Assembly (NCBI GenBank): GCA_947629245.1
Contig: CANRDC010000002.1
Coordinates: 62,001-126,000 of the forward strand
Reading direction: 5' to 3'
Length of the DNA stretch: 64,000 nucleotides
From: an uncultured Oscillospiraceae bacterium
GTDB lineage: Bacteria > Bacillota > Clostridia > Oscillospirales > Oscillospiraceae
Below are positions 1-7,224 of the stretch, piece by piece (the first letter of the stretch is position 1; every line of letters begins with the position of its first letter). Both the position numbers and the translations under genes were made by a program. The notes under the pieces were generated by a model, which worked only from the letters and a program-made list of their open reading frames with translations, was not told the DNA's origin and made no database searches.

Positions 1-339
1 GCCGAGGAACTCGACGTCTCCGACCAGAACATCAAGGTATTGTGCCCGGATGGTGAGTACCATTGCGTCCTCAAGTTATTCAGAACAATTCCCATGGCTG
101 TATGGAGGCTCTCCACTATCACCGGGAGAACCATACGTGCCTCGAGGAAGCATCTATTAGTAGGCAAGTTCGGATTCCTGCACTACCTTTACGAATACGG
201 CGTAGGTGACGAGGTATTGACCGAGGACGGCTACGAGAAGATCCTGAGCTGTAGGTCTGACGGCGAAGAAGAGCTCTATGATATGGAGGTGGACAGCGAG
301 GACCACCTCTACTACACCGACGGCTTCGTATCCCACAAC
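1..339 (+). other. Intein C-terminal portion in terminase P-loop
   Basis: Protein-splicing element. A block B-like stretch (TITGRTIRASRKH, containing the conserved His) and C-terminal blocks F/G (DSEDHLYYTDGFVSHN followed by Ser) are visible. The HN/S junction at 339/340 is canonical for Asn cyclisation followed by a Ser nucleophile. No LAGLIDADG or HNH endonuclease is present in the visible part, and block B to block G are only about 90 residues apart, so this looks like a mini-intein. Block A, with the first Cys or Ser, is outside the window. Confidence 0.88.
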
Positions 340-1869
340 TCCACCACCTTCGCTGCCCGGCAGATGATGTATGCCAATCTGATGACCGGGTATAGATCGC
401 TTTATGTGGCGCCGCATCATACACATTTGGAGACCTATCAGAATAGGTACTCAGAAATGGAGGCGTTATGGAGAAAGCCATTAGGTCACCAATTAAAGGG
501 ACATAAAGAATACGGGAGGTCTGTGGTTGAGATGATTTACTGTGGGGAAAATTCCTTGAATGCTCGCGGTAAGACAGTTGACGAGGTACTCATCGACGAG
601 GTGCAGTCATTTGATCCGACCTTGTTGGAAGATGTTCTTTACACCCAGACGACGTCCAGAATGCCGACAACTATTTATGCCGGGACAGCCATGAGCATTG
701 ACACCCTTCTGGAGGCGAAGTGGCAGGACTCATCGATGGGAGTATGGATGGTGAAATCACCTGACGGGAAGCATTGGCTTAACTTCTACGACGCTAACAC
801 GCTCTTTGCCATATGTTCCGATGCCCGTGGTCCCATTTGCCCGTATACGAAGAAATTGCTCGATGTGACCAAGGGCTTCTTCGTGCACGGCAATATGAAG
901 GCATATAACGAGGGGCGCATAGGAATCCACGTCCCGCAGTGCATTATTACTGACCTCACTAACAACCCCATCCAGTGGGGAAAGATCTACCAGAAGGTGA
1001 AGCGTACTGACCCCAACAAGGTCATGCAGGAGTGCTTTGGGATTGCTGTAGCCACAGGCGCCCGAGAAATCACCCAGCGAGACCTGCAGCGCATCTGCAC
1101 GCTTGATGCCGACGAGGACACCATCAAGGACAGGTGTAAGCGTGGGTACTATCGTTTGGTCGTCTCCGGCTGCGACTGGGGCGGATCTGACTACAACACA
1201 GCCACCAAAACCAAACAGTCCTACACGGTCCACTGCATCTTAGGCCTTGCCCCGGATGGTACGACAGACATCCTGCATTACTACCGCTATTCCGGGATGG
1301 ACTACGAGAGCATCGCCAACTCCATCATCCGTGACCACTACGAATACAAGGGGCAGCTCATTGCTACAGATTTCGGCGTAGGCGCGGTGTATAACATGCA
1401 GATACGAAAGAAGATCCCCTTTGACCAGCATTTCATCATGACCTATGTGGGGCCGAAGTCTGCACCGCTCGCCGAGCCAAAGGGACCACACCTGCCTAAC
1501 CAGCTCTCTTTGAACAAAACCGAAGCTATATCCGCTGTATTCTCTGACGTGAAGTTCCTGACCCCGCAGAAGATCCGCTGTCGAAAGTGGGAGGATATGA
1601 AGGACTACCTATTGGACTGGCTCAACCTATTCCGTGCCCCGGTTGAGAACGAATCCGGTGAAACCAAGTTCAAGTACATACGGGCTGCCACAAAGCCGGA
1701 CGATGCATTGCATGCGTTTACATTTGCCTACGTACTTATCAAATTCTTCATAGGCGAGCCGATAGTCAATGACCCGACACTGCAAGCGCGCCTGAGAGAG
1801 ATCATGGCACACCCGGATGAGATTAAGACACCGAGGATCGATATCTCCCAATACTTTGTATCAGGTTGA
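1..1869 (+). CDS. Terminase large subunit, intein-interrupted (5' end outside window)
   Basis: ATPase-nuclease motor that packages DNA into the prohead. The frame is open to the left edge, so the TTG start in the ORF track at 40 is not the real start. The first 113 residues in view are the C-terminal part of an intein. The extein resumes with STTFAARQ, which is what follows GK in a Walker A loop, so the intein sits inside the P-loop. Walker B is VLIDEVQSFD. The RNase H-like nuclease acidic residues are visible in CDWGGSD, IATDFG and PDDALHAF. The N-terminal extein and intein block A lie before base 1. The stop overlaps the next start (TGATG), so the downstream glycosyltransferase is probably translationally coupled. 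Terminase identity is certain from the motifs; the intein insertion point is inferred from the visible half only. Confidence 0.93.
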   Translation, partial: AEELDVSDQNIKVLCPDGEYHCVLKLFRTIPMAVWRLSTITGRTIRASRKHLLVGKFGFLHYLYEYGVGDEVLTEDGYEKILSCRSDGEEELYDMEVDSEDHLYYTDGFVSHNSTTFAARQMMYANLMTGYRSLYVAPHHTHLETYQNRYSEMEALWRKPLGHQLKGHKEYGRSVVEMIYCGENSLNARGKTVDEVLIDEVQSFDPTLLEDVLYTQTTSRMPTTIYAGTAMSIDTLLEAKWQDSSMGVWMVKSPDGKHWLNFYDANTLFAICSDARGPICPYTKKLLDVTKGFFVHGNMKAYNEGRIGIHVPQCIITDLTNNPIQWGKIYQKVKRTDPNKVMQECFGIAVATGAREITQRDLQRICTLDADEDTIKDRCKRGYYRLVVSGCDWGGSDYNTATKTKQSYTVHCILGLAPDGTTDILHYYRYSGMDYESIANSIIRDHYEYKGQLIATDFGVGAVYNMQIRKKIPFDQHFIMTYVGPKSAPLAEPKGPHLPNQLSLNKTEAISAVFSDVKFLTPQKIRCRKWEDMKDYLLDWLNLFRAPVENESGETKFKYIRAATKPDDALHAFTFAYVLIKFFIGEPIVNDPTLQARLREIMAHPDEIKTPRIDISQYFVSG

Positions 1870-2540
1870 TGAATAGTGTTTACCAGTGTTGGGTAGGGAG
1901 ACGTCCTATGCCTGCGGAAGAGCGAAAGTGGTCGTTGGGCATTAAATGGGCGGCACTGGATGCCGGGTACAGGTATAAGTTATTTGACAATACCGCCTGG
2001 GAACAGGAAGCTAAGCATGACAACGTTTTTATGGCGTTATTGTATTGTTACAGGCTGTACCCGTCAAACAAGATACCAGGAGCTGTTTCTGATTGGTTGC
2101 GTGTAAAACGAATGAAGGAAAGTGGAGCGGATTCGGCATGGTATTTTGACACTGATGTGAGCGTAGTGTCTACTATGCCTACCATGGAAACGATGAATGC
2201 CTTAGGTGACGCCGTTATGTTTTCGGAATCCAACCCATGGTTAGCCTGGGGATGCATTTATAAATCTGCCAACGAGAACTCAATCCCTTTCTGGACGAGG
2301 CTATATGACAGGCTGGAGGAACATTATTTGACTAGGTTTGGAGAAGTAAAGACGGAGAGCGAGGCGGATAGAGCAGTGAATTCCTCATCTCAGTTTGCGG
2401 TTGTGGTTGACGAATGTAAGAAGGTGAACTACAGTAGACTAGGCAGAATGCCTTTCAGCATTATTGACTACGGCTGCCGCAAGTATTCTGGACCGACACA
2501 TTTTATCCATCATAACAGAGGGCAATGGAAAATAAAATAA
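1869..2540 (+). CDS. Glycosyltransferase with DXD sugar-binding motif
   Basis: Predicted nucleotide-sugar-dependent glycosyltransferase (223 aa), GT-A fold of the Gly_transf_sug/OCH1-like type. It begins with MNSVYQCWVG, like the 'HQIWLG' opening of this family, and carries the metal/sugar-nucleotide motif in WYFDTDVSVV near residue 95 preceded by the usual DWLRVKRMKESG helix. The ATG at 1869 overlaps the terminase stop; the ORF-track TTG three bases earlier is unlikely. The 3' end overlaps the methyltransferase gene by 16 nt. The acceptor is unknown. Its place in a structural operon suggests modification of a virion or host-surface glycan (inference). Confidence 0.75.
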   Translation: MNSVYQCWVGRRPMPAEERKWSLGIKWAALDAGYRYKLFDNTAWEQEAKHDNVFMALLYCYRLYPSNKIPGAVSDWLRVKRMKESGADSAWYFDTDVSVVSTMPTMETMNALGDAVMFSESNPWLAWGCIYKSANENSIPFWTRLYDRLEEHYLTRFGEVKTESEADRAVNSSSQFAVVVDECKKVNYSRLGRMPFSIIDYGCRKYSGPTHFIHHNRGQWKIK

Positions 2541-3379
2541 CAAACAACATCGAGCTGGTGGGTATATCCAGGACCACGGCTGGCATCATTGACAGCCTGG
2601 ACCCGGAATGGAAGAAGTACAGCATCATGATGCCAAGCGAGCGCATGTTCCTGGCAGAGATGGTACGGAGAGTCCAACCGAGAACTATGGTAGAGATCGG
2701 CACCTACGGAGGAGGAGGAAGTACGATTATGCTTCAATCTTCTATCGAATGTGAAGGACGTTTGGCATCTGTTGACATAAGCCGGGTATGCTATGATAAA
2801 AGGAACATACCTTGCGGGTATGCACTCACCATGTTCCCGGAGCTCAAGGAACGCTGGCAAGGATATTTCGGGCACAGGGTGTCGGCTTATGTGAATGATA
2901 TTGTTAATGGGCAGTTTGACGGCAACACGATAGATTTCGTATGCTTAGATTCCCAGCACCAGTATCCAGGAGAGATGCTGGATTTTATCTGCGTGTTTCC
3001 CTATCTGAGTCCGAATGCTACAATCGTGATGCATGATGCTGCACTGGAGCCGCTCAATGTTCACTTGTTTTCTATATTACATGGTAAGAAGTATCTACCA
3101 GCGCAGCAGGAGTTCCCGGAAGCCGGAAAGGTGGCCGACAGGCGGATATTGGAAAGCGGGCAAGGCACGCTACGTACGCTGATTCCTAATATAGGAGCTG
3201 TTACACTGGATGATACACAGCGGGATCACATGTATGATCTGTTCCACATGCTGTGGAACAAGTGGCGTCTAAAGCTGCCGTCAGATGAGGTGCAAACCAT
3301 TACTGAGAACTTGTGTAAAAACTATGACAACTACCTTGTACAGATGTGGAGCAAGATTCTGACCTACCAAGGTCACTAA
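2525..3379 (+). CDS. Class I SAM-dependent methyltransferase (Methyltransf_24-like)
   Basis: Predicted S-adenosylmethionine-dependent O-methyltransferase, 284 aa. Motif I is VEIGTYGGGGSTIML near residue 57, followed by an acidic residue in ASVDIS and by FVCLDSQHQYPGEMLDF, where families of this kind bind the substrate or metal. VMHDA follows at the end of the next strand. Such enzymes sit in sugar and glycan biosynthesis clusters and modify sugars or rhamnosyl groups. The gene overlaps the preceding glycosyltransferase by 16 nt and is followed by a second glycosyltransferase, so methylation of a transferred sugar is a reasonable inference. The substrate cannot be read from sequence. Confidence 0.72.
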   Translation: MENKITNNIELVGISRTTAGIIDSLDPEWKKYSIMMPSERMFLAEMVRRVQPRTMVEIGTYGGGGSTIMLQSSIECEGRLASVDISRVCYDKRNIPCGYALTMFPELKERWQGYFGHRVSAYVNDIVNGQFDGNTIDFVCLDSQHQYPGEMLDFICVFPYLSPNATIVMHDAALEPLNVHLFSILHGKKYLPAQQEFPEAGKVADRRILESGQGTLRTLIPNIGAVTLDDTQRDHMYDLFHMLWNKWRLKLPSDEVQTITENLCKNYDNYLVQMWSKILTYQGH

Positions 3380-3403
3380 ATATAGAGGCTTGTTACTTTT
3401 TTC

Positions 3404-3432
3404 TTGCGCCCCAAAGAAATGCACGATAATAT
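3404..3432 (+). promoter_or_regulatory. Sigma70-type promoter, leaderless
   Basis: TTGCGC, 17 nt, TAATAT, then ACGCCC and the ATG at 3439. The 6-nt distance from the -10 element to the start codon puts transcription start at or next to the A of ATG. Confidence 0.6.
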
Positions 3433-3438
3433 ACGCCC

Positions 3439-4893
3439 ATGGATACACCGGACTTCATTGTACACCAGATTTGGCTGGGCGGCGAATTGCCGAAGAATGC
3501 TAAGAAACTTGTTGAAAAAGCTTACAAGACCTGCGGCAAGTCAGGCTATGAATATAGGATTTGGTATCTGAAGGACATCCTCCAAACATTCAACATCGAC
3601 TATTCCTACTACTTCTGGCGCCGCCTCTTTACCCAATTCCCCATTGCCCCGGTAATGTCGGCGGCTGTAGATTACTACAAGTGGAAGATATTGGCGGCTA
3701 CACCGGAGGAGCAGAATGCCATCTATATCGACTGCGACGTCGAGATGATGCGTAAGCCCAAGACGGATTACGTCATTCCCAAGACGCAGGCGCATATATC
3801 GTTTGGTAGTGCTGAGCAATACGGAACGCCGGATGTATCCTATATCCAGGTCCATGGACCAAAGGCTGCTAGTGTAGCCTTGCAGCAAGCGGATGAGAAG
3901 CTGCTTCAGTTTGGCATGGATTCGCCTCACTTCATTGAGAATTTTGTCAAACTGGTAGCTAATGGCAAGAAAGACAGCAGGCTCTCTTTGGGAACAGATT
4001 GGATTTTGAAGGAACTTTTGCCAGCCTATGAGAAAGCGGAAATAGCTGCTGAAGTAGCGGCACAGGATGTATACTGCTATTACGGTCAGACTGCTAAGCA
4101 GCTCATGATCAACAAGTCGCTGCACTTGTCGACAGAAGGTGCAGTTGATGAGGAAGCAATCGCCGCCTATGCCAAGGAAAAGATCCAGCAGGCAAAGGCA
4201 GCCGAAGACGAATTCAACAAGACCAAAAAGCACGTCGTGATCTACATGTCATCTGCCCGGGAGTATGACGCTAACCTGGACAGGACATTGGGGCTGATCA
4301 CGGCAGCGGATATACGCAATGTCCAGCGTGGGACGACATTTGAAGAACTGTCACCTAATGTCGATTACTCATTCGTCGTAGGAGGTACGACCAATGACGG
4401 GCACGTAGACGATGGGGCCACTGACATTTTCTATGCCAGCTATCCTGAAGGAAGGGATCACCAGGCGCAGAGGTTTTACCAGGCGCTGAAGTGGAGTGTC
4501 AAGGCTGACATATTTGAGAACATCTTCTTCTGCGAGGATGACAACTACGTGAGTGTCAACCGATTGCTTAAGTATTGCAATGCCAAGATGCCGGATGAGA
4601 TGGTGTGCATCGCAGCCAACAAGGACGGGCATCCTGACGCGAAGGGAGGCATCCTCATTACAGCAGCTCTAGCACGTAAGATCGTACTGACTGACCCGGA
4701 TGAGCCACGAGAAGGAGAATCGTTCGGAGATTGGATTTACCATTGTCTTGAGCTGGTGGATGCCAAATTTGAACCGGAGCAGAAGTTTGCTTCCAACAAG
4801 AACCAATATCCGTCGCCGACGAATGCGCGCATAACAACGCATGAGTGCAATCCGTATGATCTAGTTGCTTTGCACCGACTCAACAAGGCTTGA
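3439..4893 (+). CDS. Two-domain glycosyltransferase (DXD-type plus GT31-like)
   Basis: 484 aa with two apparent catalytic modules. Residues 1-250 open with FIVHQIWLGGELPKN and carry AIYIDCDVEMM, the DXD motif of the Gly_transf_sug family. An Ala/Lys/Glu-rich linker at about 225-265 leads to a second module (265-484) that resembles GT31 (Fringe/beta-1,3-galactosyltransferase): a Gln-Arg-Phe helix, then FFCEDDNYVSVNRLLKY, where DD-x-YV-N matches the GT31 metal-binding site. The gene has its own promoter with a start codon at the predicted +1. A two-module enzyme could add two successive sugars (inference). It may share ancestry with the minus-strand enzyme at 59663, which has the same opening. 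Confidence 0.78.
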   Translation: MDTPDFIVHQIWLGGELPKNAKKLVEKAYKTCGKSGYEYRIWYLKDILQTFNIDYSYYFWRRLFTQFPIAPVMSAAVDYYKWKILAATPEEQNAIYIDCDVEMMRKPKTDYVIPKTQAHISFGSAEQYGTPDVSYIQVHGPKAASVALQQADEKLLQFGMDSPHFIENFVKLVANGKKDSRLSLGTDWILKELLPAYEKAEIAAEVAAQDVYCYYGQTAKQLMINKSLHLSTEGAVDEEAIAAYAKEKIQQAKAAEDEFNKTKKHVVIYMSSAREYDANLDRTLGLITAADIRNVQRGTTFEELSPNVDYSFVVGGTTNDGHVDDGATDIFYASYPEGRDHQAQRFYQALKWSVKADIFENIFFCEDDNYVSVNRLLKYCNAKMPDEMVCIAANKDGHPDAKGGILITAALARKIVLTDPDEPREGESFGDWIYHCLELVDAKFEPEQKFASNKNQYPSPTNARITTHECNPYDLVALHRLNKA

Positions 4894-4918
4894 TCTTGCT
4901 TTAGAAAATGGGTATAAT
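4890..4918 (+). promoter_or_regulatory. Sigma70-type promoter, leaderless
   Basis: TTGATC, 17 nt, TATAAT, GGCGAC, then the ATG at 4925. Its -35 overlaps the stop codon of the preceding gene. The perfect -10 decides the start of the acetyltransferase at 4925 rather than the ORF-track start at 4865. Confidence 0.65.
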
Positions 4919-4924
4919 GGCGAC

Positions 4925-5362
4925 ATGCCAGAGTCTTACTATGTCCAGCAATACCAACTGGAAGAAGTTGACGGCCTGAGTAAATCAGCAAGTTCCGCGA
5001 AGGACACTTGCCGCGACATTATGCGGCAGATTTACAACGAGGATCCGTCGTACTGGCCGTATGGGCTTAACATAGAAGGGCATCAGTCTGTCTATCTCAT
5101 CAAGGACGCTACGACCCACGAGCCTGCAGGATTTGTCGGATGGCAGGAGTGGACCGAGTTCCCCATGCACAAGGTGGGAAGTTATTCTATCGGCATCCTC
5201 GATAAATACAGAGGCAGTCAGTTTGCAACGGAGGCTGTAGCGAAGGTTTTATTAGAGAAGTCCGCCCGTGTGGATGAGGTGCGCTGCTACGCCATGCATC
5301 ATAACAAGAAATCACAGGGACTCGCCGCTAAGCTGCACGTCCCGGTATACGAGAAGTTTTAA
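4925..5362 (+). CDS. GNAT-like N-acetyltransferase
   Basis: 145 aa, predicted GCN5-related acetyltransferase using acetyl-CoA. The central beta strand SYSIGILDKYRGSQFATEAV matches the GNAT motif A region (strand 4, the Q/RGxG/A-like pyrophosphate loop here degenerate as YRGSQFA, helix 3). A C-terminal strand/helix with HHNKKSQGLAAKL corresponds to the usual N-x-x-S-x-x-x-A/L element. The preferred start is the ATG 6 nt after a perfect -10. A short segment near the N-terminus (GLSKSASSA) matches the Lys-x-Ala motif found in the head proteins downstream, so the protein may be virion-associated (inference). Substrate unknown; sugar or protein acetylation are both possible. Confidence 0.62.
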   Translation: MPESYYVQQYQLEEVDGLSKSASSAKDTCRDIMRQIYNEDPSYWPYGLNIEGHQSVYLIKDATTHEPAGFVGWQEWTEFPMHKVGSYSIGILDKYRGSQFATEAVAKVLLEKSARVDEVRCYAMHHNKKSQGLAAKLHVPVYEKF

Positions 5363-5364
5363 TT

Positions 5365-7224
5365 ATGCCAGCCGCTAAAGAAGTAGTTGAAGGAGCATCT
5401 AAGCTTAAGACAATACTGCCTATGATTACTGGCGGTATTGTGACGCCTATAGCTATGGATTACCGGATGAATACCGATCCAAATGCTACATTCGGCGTAT
5501 CGACATTTAAGGATATTTTCTCCGGTAATATCGACAAGGACCGTGCATTCAATCTTGGATTGAACTCGTTGATCGGCGCTGCCGGTGGCGGACTCATCAT
5601 GAAGAAGCCTGTGGAAGGCGCAGGCATGCTTGCGTTGGCGCCAGCTAAGGATCTTATCATGAACTCCTTGAGCGCGCCTAAGGAGATCACCAAGAACATG
5701 CAGACCAATAACATGATCCTGGGAGCTCTTGGTTTAGGTGCCTTAGGATTAGGTGGTGTTGCGCTAGCACACAAGCTCATGAAGAAAGCTCCGAAGGAAG
5801 GAGCTAAGATCAAGCTCAAGTTGCCCGGTAAGAAGGGAGACCCGTCGACAGCTGCTGAAGTGGAGTTGCCGATTAACATGCCTGAGTTCTCACCGGCGCT
5901 GACCGAAGGACTGGATAAGGCCGTGCGTCTACGCACGAGAAAGAACATCCGCGCGAACTCATTGAAGCGTGATCCTCAGACTGGCAAGCTCATACCGTAC
6001 GACGAATGGAAAGATAAATACGGTGGTTCACCCAATCCTGACTCTGTAGGTCCTGTTGAGTCTACACCTCAGGCCTATGCTATTCCGCAAGGATTCCAGC
6101 AAGCGCTGGACAAGGCAGCTTCAACACTTGAGACTCATGAACGCTTCGGAGACCTCCTCTCCTCGGCCCTCCCGGCAATAGGAGGTTCTCTGCTTGGTAT
6201 GCACTTGGCCGAGAGTAATGGGATAAGTGCACGTGTAGGCGGCGTAGCAGGAGGCGTATTGGGTGGCATGGCACCTACATTACTAGGACGTGCACTTGCA
6301 ACCATCACAGGAAAGCGCACAGCCGAAGAGCAGGCAGCCCATGACATGGGATCCCCCTCCCTTGAGTACCTCATCCCCGGATACGCAGCCTATCAGGCAG
6401 AGAAGCGTGATCAGGCAGAAGAGGATGAGAAGCGTCATCTTGTAGCTCAACAATCCAGTATGGCGACAGGTCAGCCGCTGCCTCCCAGCTATGCAGGCGG
6501 AGCTCCTGTTCCGTCTGCTGTAACGTCTGATGAGATGGACGATATGGAGGATGGAGAGGGTGGAGACTTTGAGGAGGATGAGGAGCTTGATGATGTTGAG
6601 AAGATGGCGGCTGCTATGATTAAGAGAGCTGACGGGTTTTGGCAGACTGTATGGGATTACTCCTTGCCAGGTATGATGTGGAATGGGGGTAAGGCTATAG
6701 CCAATGCAGTTACAGGTGGAGGTAACAGTAATAATCCTCAGCAGATCGGACAGCAGATGAAAGATTTGGAAGGTAAGTATAAAGAAGGTTATGAGGATTT
6801 ACAGAAACAGCGTGAGGATTTAGAAAATAAGGCTCAGCAAGCGGCGCAACAAGCGCAGCAGCAAAACCAGCAAGGTGGTGGTGGCATGTTCAAGTCGTCC
6901 GGTTATGGCTTTGAGAAGTTTGCAGGTCAAGCCCCTCCTCCTGATGGAGGCGGTGAAGGTGGCGGAGGCGGCCAAGGAGGACCTCCACCAGGACTATCCA
7001 GGCAAGTAGATCCTACCAAGAACCAAGTAGCTTCAGGGATCAAGAAGCCGGGAGACGTGTCGAAGATCCACGATCTTGTGACGAATATGGACCACCGGCT
7101 TCAGATAGCTAAGGAGAAACCGGCACCTATCGCTGTACAGAAACCGCAGTCTCTTGCTGATATCCAGGGCACCATGCAGGGAGTGAGCGAGAGGCTGCAC
7201 AACATGAGGATGAATCATGGTTGA
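5365..7224 (+). CDS. Large Gly/Ala-rich presumed internal virion protein
   Basis: 619 aa, function not recognised. Two hydrophobic Gly-rich stretches occur near residues 65-90 (NSLIGAAGGG) and 118-138 (ILGALGLGALGLGGVALAHK), and a third around 270-315 (SALPAIGGSLLGMHLAES), resembling glycine-zipper membrane segments. The middle is acidic (about residues 390-420) and the end is Gln-rich then Gly/Pro-rich. Short Lys-x-Ala motifs are present (EKMAAAMIKRA, FEKFAGQA). It lies 2 nt after the acetyltransferase and overlaps the next gene by 8 nt. A role as an ejected or internal head protein is inferred from position and composition only. Confidence 0.55.
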   Translation: MPAAKEVVEGASKLKTILPMITGGIVTPIAMDYRMNTDPNATFGVSTFKDIFSGNIDKDRAFNLGLNSLIGAAGGGLIMKKPVEGAGMLALAPAKDLIMNSLSAPKEITKNMQTNNMILGALGLGALGLGGVALAHKLMKKAPKEGAKIKLKLPGKKGDPSTAAEVELPINMPEFSPALTEGLDKAVRLRTRKNIRANSLKRDPQTGKLIPYDEWKDKYGGSPNPDSVGPVESTPQAYAIPQGFQQALDKAASTLETHERFGDLLSSALPAIGGSLLGMHLAESNGISARVGGVAGGVLGGMAPTLLGRALATITGKRTAEEQAAHDMGSPSLEYLIPGYAAYQAEKRDQAEEDEKRHLVAQQSSMATGQPLPPSYAGGAPVPSAVTSDEMDDMEDGEGGDFEEDEELDDVEKMAAAMIKRADGFWQTVWDYSLPGMMWNGGKAIANAVTGGGNSNNPQQIGQQMKDLEGKYKEGYEDLQKQREDLENKAQQAAQQAQQQNQQGGGGMFKSSGYGFEKFAGQAPPPDGGGEGGGGGQGGPPPGLSRQVDPTKNQVASGIKKPGDVSKIHDLVTNMDHRLQIAKEKPAPIAVQKPQSLADIQGTMQGVSERLHNMRMNHG

